64,000 nt of DNA from Candidatus Kapaibacterium sp. (lineage in GTDB: Bacteria; Bacteroidota; Ignavibacteria; Kapaibacteriales; UBA4661), in NCBI GenBank assembly GCA_004292595.1, contig RDXM01000101.1, forward strand, positions 1 to 64,000. Reading direction: 5' to 3'. The notes below the pieces were generated by a model, which was given only the letters and a program-made list of their open reading frames with translations, searched no databases and was not told where the DNA came from. Positions within the stretch are counted from its first letter, which is position 1. Every line of letters begins with the position of its first letter. The position numbers and the translations under genes are program-made. Positions 57,778 through 64,000 of this stretch are shown one piece after another.

Positions 57778-60609
57778 ATGAACTCCGAACAACAGTCCCC
57801 AAGCGACGTACACATCGCTTCTGGCAATACCACACACGACCAGACTGGCACTCGCTCTGCGAGTAAAAATGCGGTCTTTGCGGCAGCAGAAAAAATCTCT
57901 ATGCCGCAAGTATTAGTCTGCCATGTTGCAGCGATGGATGTATCGAACGGGAAAGAAGCACGGTTCTTTGACCACTGGATGCCACCCGAAACGAATAATC
58001 ACATTCTTGGTGCGCTGGGGCGGCGCCTGTGCTTGGTGGATGAGCGTTTTTCGCGCGGCGAGGAATTGAAAGCACTTATTCATTCCTTCGAGATGCAGCA
58101 TGAATACGACTCCGACACAACGCTTCGCCTGTGGTATGAAAGCATCAAAGAGTGGTTCAATGCGCAGGAATGGTCGGAGGAAGATGTAGAGCATTTTAAC
58201 GTCATCGTAACGTTATTGCGCCGCGATGCCGTGCAGGTGCTAGAGTTCGGGCAGGCACAAATGCGGATTTCCTTGAATCGCTTGCGCTTGAAAAACGTTG
58301 TTTCGATTGATGGCGCACGAGAGTTTTTCCAAGACCGCATCAAAGCTCGCTTGCAGAAAAGAATAACCGGCAAAGAACTCTTTACGCGCCAGCAGTGGTC
58401 GTGGACGACGGGCGAACACCAGATTTCGTGCCGTTTTGAAGAGACCGTTTTGCAAGGTGTTACGCGCTGTTTGGGCTTGGCAAGCGATATTTGGCTGCCC
58501 AACGAAGTAGAAACGCTCGTGCGGGCAGGCAGCGAGGCAACGGGATCTCGGAAAAACGTCTGCGAAGAAACACGCCAAGCCTTTGGTATTATTGGACAGC
58601 GACCGCGTGGCAGCGTCATGGTGGTGGATGTTCTTCCGCAGGAACTCGACACGCCAGACTTAGACGAAATTGTGAAGGCAGTGAAAAATGCTCGTCGTGC
58701 CTCGCAGGTCGGCAAGGGAGTAAAAGGCGCGAAAATGGCTTCCAATTACGCCAAAGGAACAGTTGGGTTTACGGGCAAAGTCATTGCGGGATTGATGCTG
58801 GTAGGCGCAATCATAGCTGGTGCAGCAGTAGTGAAAGCAATCTATGACCGATACCATGCGCCACAGCGCGACCGCGCCGCATTTGAAGAAGAAGAGCGCA
58901 GACGACAAGCAGAAAACCAAGAAAATACGGGCTTGCCAGAGAATACACCTACCAACGACGCTTCGCTGCTCGACACCGCAAGCCTTGCTAATCCTTTGTC
59001 CGCCGCCGATACGCTTGGCTTGAAACCAAGTATGACACCGCCGACGGGCAAAGAAGTGTGGTTCAATGAGGATTTTTACCGTCGAAATCGAGAAACGCTT
59101 CTGCGTGGCGGTTTCAAGGAAGTTCCGTTTGTGGTGAAAGAATTTCCTGGGCGATTTATCAGCTTTGCTGCGCAACAAACCACATTTATTCCGATTGCAC
59201 TTATTCGCTCTAGCCTCTTTCGGGCGGAAAATATTCGAGTGGAAGTGCTGCCCTACTCTGTGGCAGCACTTGCCTTGGCAACAACACCAACTTCTTCAAA
59301 AGCCCCTCCACAACTTGCTTCTGCAAACAATACCGCGATGAATACTGCGATTGCTGCAAAGAATATAAAAAATATTGCACTGAAAAACGCTGCGATAGCA
59401 AAACTACCAACCTTGAAAAAATCACCCTTCGAGGGGCTTTTTCGCATTGACAAACAGCCCCAAGCGACCACTGCGACGCAGAATTTCGGGCGAAATAATG
59501 GTCGTGGTCTGAAGGACAGCAAAGAAACTCAATACGGAAAAGATAGCTCAGGAGGCGCACCGTTGCTTGCGAACAAACAACTTGCTTCCAAAGAAGCTGC
59601 CGTCCCGAAAAGCACAATGCCGAAACCGCCCCAAGTCCAGCAAGTAACACGCTATGGCATTTTGTTCGATAAGCCATTGCCGATTGGTCGCTACATTGTG
59701 AAGCTCTATCACATCGAAAAAGGACAGCCCGACACCTCTCTTTGCGAGTGGCGTGTGATTGAAAGCCCCTTCACAAAGCCATCCTTGAAGTCAATGCAGT
59801 CCACGAAATTTTATTACGGAAAGCCATTATCGCTCAGAGCAAAGCTCGTTCCGGAGTTGCTGGACTTCTACACAAGCGGCACAAATAATTTCCGTGTGCG
59901 CTATCAGTTTGGTGTAGAAAGTCCGCATTCTACGGGCTTTACGCCCAATACATGGACGGGTCCGTTTATTCCTGCATTTGCAAAAAAAATGAATCTGGAA
60001 GTGGTTTGGGTGGATACTCTGAGCAATTATTCTATTCCGCTGTTTACCCGCGAAGTTATTCCAGAACAAACGCCACCCGACATTCTCTGCACCGAAGCCC
60101 GTGCCGAATCTGACGACGCAGAGAAGCTCCGCAAAACGCCAAGCAGCAAAAAAGCAATACCGCCACCGAATTTTAATATCGAACTCAAAGGCATCGGTGT
60201 TGATTTTGAAGTGCCGATGGATGCAGACAATAAAGACCCGAAAAAGAGTAAAGCAGTGAAAGCAACGCTGAATGATATTGAAGCAGAAACGCCCGCGAGC
60301 ATTGATTTTACTGCACCAGAGACAAAACTCAGTATTTACAACGGCGAAGAACCCGACCCCAAAGTAACATGGGACGCAAATGCAACAAATTTCAAAGTCA
60401 TCAATGGCGCGTTCGACCCGAAAACTGGTACGTTTCCCATCACAATTTTGGTGAGTAATTTACCGCCCAAGCCGCCCGCCGAAACGCGCATCTTACGCGG
60501 CACGGTCGCCATAAATGCCTCGGCGAAAATTGTGAACAGACTCGCTGGTGCAGCGGCAAAGTCGGCATCTCCGCCCTGCATCGTACCGATTAACATTACC
60601 TACAAGTAG
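57778..60609 (+). CDS. Single-span membrane protein with degenerate PP2C-like N-terminal domain
   Basis: A 943-residue protein with no family I can name with certainty. Residues about 40-290 have the secondary-structure order of a PP2C phosphatase: long helices, then a strand pair FNVIVTLLRRDAVQVLEFG, later LGLASDIWLPNEVETLV (Asp237; compare the PP2C CSDGLWD...DEE motif), and the ending RPRGSVMVVDVLP (compare RDNVTVVVVR). The early metal-binding Asp/Gly motifs (RxxNED, DGxGG) are not found, so it is probably inactive. One TM helix is at about 335-355 (VIAGLMLVGAIIAGAAVVK). The C-terminal 590 residues are beta-rich with low-complexity linkers and would face the periplasm. The kinase-like/WD40 gene follows after 241 bases in the same orientation. 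Confidence 0.6.
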   Translation: MNSEQQSPSDVHIASGNTTHDQTGTRSASKNAVFAAAEKISMPQVLVCHVAAMDVSNGKEARFFDHWMPPETNNHILGALGRRLCLVDERFSRGEELKALIHSFEMQHEYDSDTTLRLWYESIKEWFNAQEWSEEDVEHFNVIVTLLRRDAVQVLEFGQAQMRISLNRLRLKNVVSIDGAREFFQDRIKARLQKRITGKELFTRQQWSWTTGEHQISCRFEETVLQGVTRCLGLASDIWLPNEVETLVRAGSEATGSRKNVCEETRQAFGIIGQRPRGSVMVVDVLPQELDTPDLDEIVKAVKNARRASQVGKGVKGAKMASNYAKGTVGFTGKVIAGLMLVGAIIAGAAVVKAIYDRYHAPQRDRAAFEEEERRRQAENQENTGLPENTPTNDASLLDTASLANPLSAADTLGLKPSMTPPTGKEVWFNEDFYRRNRETLLRGGFKEVPFVVKEFPGRFISFAAQQTTFIPIALIRSSLFRAENIRVEVLPYSVAALALATTPTSSKAPPQLASANNTAMNTAIAAKNIKNIALKNAAIAKLPTLKKSPFEGLFRIDKQPQATTATQNFGRNNGRGLKDSKETQYGKDSSGGAPLLANKQLASKEAAVPKSTMPKPPQVQQVTRYGILFDKPLPIGRYIVKLYHIEKGQPDTSLCEWRVIESPFTKPSLKSMQSTKFYYGKPLSLRAKLVPELLDFYTSGTNNFRVRYQFGVESPHSTGFTPNTWTGPFIPAFAKKMNLEVVWVDTLSNYSIPLFTREVIPEQTPPDILCTEARAESDDAEKLRKTPSSKKAIPPPNFNIELKGIGVDFEVPMDADNKDPKKSKAVKATLNDIEAETPASIDFTAPETKLSIYNGEEPDPKVTWDANATNFKVINGAFDPKTGTFPITILVSNLPPKPPAETRILRGTVAINASAKIVNRLAGAAAKSASPPCIVPINITYK

Positions 60610-60850
60610 TGCATTATGCAAGGCTGCTCTGGAAAGCGATGTTTGGCGAAGCAAGGTTTGATGCGGCTTGGAGCAATGAAGCGAAATTCTTCACAATAAT
60701 CCCAAGATAAGCGTATTTTCGGGTGCGCTTGGTCTCGGCAAGCAGATATAAAATACGCAGACCAGCACACCATCAGCATCCAACGAGCGATATGAAGTTT
60801 GAATAACAACGACGCACCACATTCACGATATATTTTTCAGCAACTCAACT

Positions 60851-63800
60851 ATGGCAGATAAAGTACAACATTACACCCTCGGAGAACGCATCGGAACTGG
60901 CGGCACAGGTACGGTGCGCCGCGCCCGTTTCACGGGGGAGCGCGAACAAGAACGCGAAAAAAGCGCACCTGATAGCAAAAAACAGGATGTAAAAAAACAG
61001 GATGTAAAAAAACAACCAGAAAAAATCTCAGCAAAAGAGAAACTCGCAAAGGAAAAGCTCGCAAAAGAGAAATCAGCTTTGGAGAGGATGACCGCGCCAA
61101 AAGGCGAAATTGCTATCAAAACCTTGCAGCCCGATATTGCCCGCGACCCCGTAACACGCAAGCGGCTTCTCGCCTCGCGCAAGCAGCTTCAGTCGGTGCA
61201 GCCGCAGGAAAACTTGGCGCGGGTGCTGGATATTGTCGAGCAGGGCGATACGCTTCATATTTTGATGGAATATGCACCCGGAAAGTCGCTTGAAAGCTCG
61301 CTTGGGCGCAAATCTCGCCCGATGCCACAAGAAACTGCCGTGCAGATTTTGAATCAAGTTTTGCGTGCTGCCGTCGCCGCGCATAGCAAGGGCGTATTGC
61401 ATGGAAATCTCAAGCCAAGTGATGTTCTTTTTCAACAATCCCTTTCTCAGCAAAGTGGCGCAGAACTAAGCGTGAAAGTCTCTGGTTTTGGGCTGGCGCA
61501 GCACTTCAGCAATACCGCTCTCTTGCGTGCTGCTGGGCGCACTCACACCTTGCCGTATCTCGCGCCAGAGCAGGTGCGCGGCGAGATTGCCGACGAGCGC
61601 ACCGACGTGTACAGTGCAGGAATGATGCTCTATCGAATGCTGACGGGAAAACTTCCCTACACAAGCACCGAGCGCGGTGCAGAGGTACGTATTCGCCATG
61701 CTATTTTGAATGAGCCGTTGCCCGATATTGCGCAGTTTTTGCCAGAGGGCAATGTTTCTCCGCAACTTCAAGCCATTGTCCGTCGGGCTTTAGCGAAAGA
61801 CCGACGCGAACGCATTCCAACAATGCGAGATTTTTCGCGCCTTGTACAAAAACTACACGGAGAATTTCCTACAGTTCCGTCGCAAGCAATCACAGCCACC
61901 ACCACACAACAACAGGATTCGTCGTCGTCGTTATCGTCTCGTGCTGCGGTTGTTGGTGCGCTTGCTGGTACTCCTGCGCTTGCCAGTGCAGTGCTACAAT
62001 TTCCGCCACCCTCAACGCCCATAGAGCAACAAGTTTCTCTCATGGAGCCAGTTCGTAGTTTTACGCCCTCGGAACAAACTCTTTCTGCGCCCAGCACAAG
62101 CAGTGGAGAGGCTTCAACGGCAGGAGCAACGGCGGCTGCGGCATCCCAAGCTCCGTCAGCTCCGTCAGTGGCAGAGAATCCTTCGACAACGGCTGCAGGA
62201 GCAAAAGAAAAATCGCTGTGGAATATTCTCACCAATCCAGGCGACATCACCACACCAGCCGCCACTGGCGCACCAACACTCGTAAAATCGGCGGCGGAAC
62301 TCGAAGTAGAACGCCGAATGCAAGCACTTCGCGCACATACGTCGTCTGCTGAAGGCAGCACCGCGACAATGGCTTCAGCACTACCCGCTTCAGCTTTTTC
62401 CTCTACGTTTTCTCCTGCTGCTGCTCAGGATTCTTCTTTGCAAGAATCAAATATTCAGCAAACTGTGCCGCGTCCGATTGCGTCAAGCATTCCAGCACCA
62501 GTTGCTGCTGCTGCCAGCGCACAAGCACCATTGTACGCGCCTGAGGAAAAAAAGAAACGCTCGGTTGTGCCGTGGCTCGTTGTGGGCGCATTGGCACTCG
62601 GCGGCGGGGTGTATTACGTTGCGCTGAAAAATAAAATACCTCTTGGCGCAGGTCTCGCAAAAGGTCTGGGAAGTTCATCGCAACAAGCCTTGAGCAAAGA
62701 AGAGCTTGAGCGGCAATATGACTCGCTTTCTCAAGTCGCTCCCCCTACCAGCAGTTCAAATACTGGCACTGCGGATGCGGCGGATAATAGCACTCCAGAG
62801 AGCAGCACTGCTTCAAACACCAGTAATGATGAGGCTCTTCCTGCAATCTCAGGCACGGTAGCGCAAGAAAAACCCGCCAGCACAGCATTATCCCAAGAAA
62901 CAAAAGAAACAAAAGAACAGGCTGCCCCACGTGCTTCCACGCCCGCTCCCAAGCCAGCACAGGCTGAAAAAACATCAAGCGTGAAATCGGCATTGACGGA
63001 TGCACCGAAGGCTTCTGCTGCAAAAAGCTCTTCCTCCAAAGACGCACCAAATATTGTTTCCGAGAAGCAAACGGCGCAACAACCGAGCAAGCAACAAGTG
63101 AGTAATCAACGCTCGCAGAGTGCATCTTTGCCTGAAAAGCCAGCATCTACGCTCTCTTCACGTGGAAACGATAAAAAACGTTCCGATGCGCCAAGCGATG
63201 TACCATCATCTGTATCATCGTCTCCAACATTACCCGAAGAACGTAGACCAGCACCGCGCAGAACAGAGAAACGTGCCGAAAAACGTACAGAAAAACGCAC
63301 CGAAAAAACACCGACGCTTGCATCTTCTCCAACAAGTACCGATGCTGCCAATAACACTGCCGACACGAAGGAAAGAGCAAAAAAAGTCTCGAAAAAAATG
63401 ACGAAAGACTCTTCCAGCCAAGCATCATCGAAAAGCGGTTCGCTTGCTGCCTATACTGCGGCGCAGGATGCCGAGCGCGAGGCTGCACGAAGGAAAATTA
63501 AAGAAAAATATGCAACGCATTTGAACAAAACCAAACGCACTGCTGAAGCGCAGAAGCTCGCTGTCAATGATGCCAAAACAGAGGAAAAAAGCGGCGGCAA
63601 GAGCATCCCGACTGCACTAAAGAATCTCAATGCGCAAAATCCTCCTGCACAAAATTCTACGGCGCAAGGCAAGACGCACGGCGCACGCACCAACCGTGAG
63701 GACAACTACACGCCCGCGCAAAATCCCGTTGAAGTAACGAATGAAATTGACTCCAGCACAACAGTCTTAGAAAGTGCATCGCGCAAGGCAAAAGGCACAG

Positions 63801-64000
63801 AGCCGTACCTGATTTTGCGTGGACACGTTGGCACGGTGCGCTCAGTTTCTTTCAGTCCCGATGGAAAGCTGATTGTAAGCGGTAGCGAGGACAAAACGGT
63901 GAAAATTTGGGATGCGGCAACAGGCACGATTTTGCGGTCCTTGCGCGGGCATGGAAACTCCGTTACGTCCGTCTTTTTCAGTCCTGACAGCAAATTTGTG
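60851..64000 (+). CDS. Membrane pseudokinase with WD40 propeller (cut by the window edge)
   Basis: An open frame of 1050 codons with no stop at the right edge. Residues 8-330 form a Ser/Thr-kinase fold: glycine loop IGTGGTGTV (14-22), a Lys/Glu-rich insert of about 60 residues, Lys90 in IAIK, and YLAPEQVRGE with DVYSAGMMLYRMLTGKLPY. The catalytic residues are changed: HRD is H184-G185-N186, the KPxN Asn is Asp (KPSD), DFG is G212-F213-G214, and the alpha-C Glu is not evident. This predicts a pseudokinase. Residues 330-570 are Ser/Ala/Thr-rich, TM is at about 573-592 (SVVPWLVVGALALGGGVYYV), then a linker of nearly 400 residues with RTEKR repeats. WD40 repeats begin at about 988 (GHVGTVRSVSFSPDGK). 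ATG 60851 starts the fold directly. Confidence 0.85.
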   Translation, partial: MADKVQHYTLGERIGTGGTGTVRRARFTGEREQEREKSAPDSKKQDVKKQDVKKQPEKISAKEKLAKEKLAKEKSALERMTAPKGEIAIKTLQPDIARDPVTRKRLLASRKQLQSVQPQENLARVLDIVEQGDTLHILMEYAPGKSLESSLGRKSRPMPQETAVQILNQVLRAAVAAHSKGVLHGNLKPSDVLFQQSLSQQSGAELSVKVSGFGLAQHFSNTALLRAAGRTHTLPYLAPEQVRGEIADERTDVYSAGMMLYRMLTGKLPYTSTERGAEVRIRHAILNEPLPDIAQFLPEGNVSPQLQAIVRRALAKDRRERIPTMRDFSRLVQKLHGEFPTVPSQAITATTTQQQDSSSSLSSRAAVVGALAGTPALASAVLQFPPPSTPIEQQVSLMEPVRSFTPSEQTLSAPSTSSGEASTAGATAAAASQAPSAPSVAENPSTTAAGAKEKSLWNILTNPGDITTPAATGAPTLVKSAAELEVERRMQALRAHTSSAEGSTATMASALPASAFSSTFSPAAAQDSSLQESNIQQTVPRPIASSIPAPVAAAASAQAPLYAPEEKKKRSVVPWLVVGALALGGGVYYVALKNKIPLGAGLAKGLGSSSQQALSKEELERQYDSLSQVAPPTSSSNTGTADAADNSTPESSTASNTSNDEALPAISGTVAQEKPASTALSQETKETKEQAAPRASTPAPKPAQAEKTSSVKSALTDAPKASAAKSSSSKDAPNIVSEKQTAQQPSKQQVSNQRSQSASLPEKPASTLSSRGNDKKRSDAPSDVPSSVSSSPTLPEERRPAPRRTEKRAEKRTEKRTEKTPTLASSPTSTDAANNTADTKERAKKVSKKMTKDSSSQASSKSGSLAAYTAAQDAEREAARRKIKEKYATHLNKTKRTAEAQKLAVNDAKTEEKSGGKSIPTALKNLNAQNPPAQNSTAQGKTHGARTNREDNYTPAQNPVEVTNEIDSSTTVLESASRKAKGTEPYLILRGHVGTVRSVSFSPDGKLIVSGSEDKTVKIWDAATGTILRSLRGHGNSVTSVFFSPDSKFV

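Noticed and set aside
1-64000. Search for rRNA/tRNA genes
   Set aside because: No cloverleaf-type sequence with a T-loop consensus and no rRNA signature was noticed by eye; a covariance-model scan would be decisive.

Overview
The window looks like a chromosomal segment of a Gram-negative bacterium of the Bacteroidota/Chlorobiota (FCB) group, possibly the Ignavibacteria/Kapabacteria side. The evidence is: two secreted proteins with C-terminal type IX secretion sorting domains, a TonB-dependent receptor, lipoproteins, choice-of-anchor D and Ig-like surface proteins, a two-component propeller/Y_Y_Y sensor, bacilliredoxin, and genes with almost no Shine-Dalgarno sequences. The lineage is inferred from protein types only; no rRNA or tRNA gene was seen.

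Layout. 0.4-5.8 kb: a flippase-like membrane protein, a SpoU/TrmH RNA methyltransferase, a phosphohexomutase, a single-domain response regulator and a CNNM/CBS protein. 6-12 kb: TonB receptor plus a large TPR protein, then bacilliredoxin. 12.2-18.1 kb (minus strand): purine nucleoside phosphorylase, a decayed tnpB-only insertion element and two sensor kinases. 18.1-22.7 kb: an accessory stretch with an ABC-transporter tail fragment abutting an IS3 remnant, followed by methyltransferase, HAD hydrolase, Nudix-like protein and N-acetyl sugar amidotransferase. 22.9-33.2 kb: a giant glycine-rich T9SS protein, an Ig-like lipoprotein, a T9SS amidase and a REC-histidine kinase. 33.5-42.5 kb (minus): ECF sigma / barrel-tailed regulator / serpin operon, a Wzx-like flippase, GH18, DJ-1/PfpI and M61 peptidase. 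42.7-57.4 kb: dnaX (with a probable frameshift or slippage site), fmt, cytochrome c, UspA, a propeller-adenylate cyclase, an isolated nuoL, a Uma2 nuclease-fold protein, a class II amidotransferase, ribD and a YbdK-type ligase. 57.8-64 kb: a membrane protein with a PP2C-like but degenerate N-terminal domain, followed by a WD40 protein with a kinase fold that lacks its catalytic residues. The right edge cuts this last gene.

Intergenic spaces carry several short palindromic repeat families: a 78-bp nested palindrome (six copies), a 33-bp perfect palindrome in a longer conserved unit (two inverted copies), a GTAGAGACAAGGC hairpin (three copies) and a CCCTCTCCC-type inverted repeat that supplies the probable start codon of a lipoprotein gene.

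Most striking observations: (1) the adjacent degenerate phosphatase-like and kinase-like membrane proteins at 57.8-64 kb, a candidate undescribed signalling pair; (2) an A10 run plus hairpin in dnaX where both alternative frames stop within four codons; (3) the sigma/regulator/serpin operon; (4) the repeat families.
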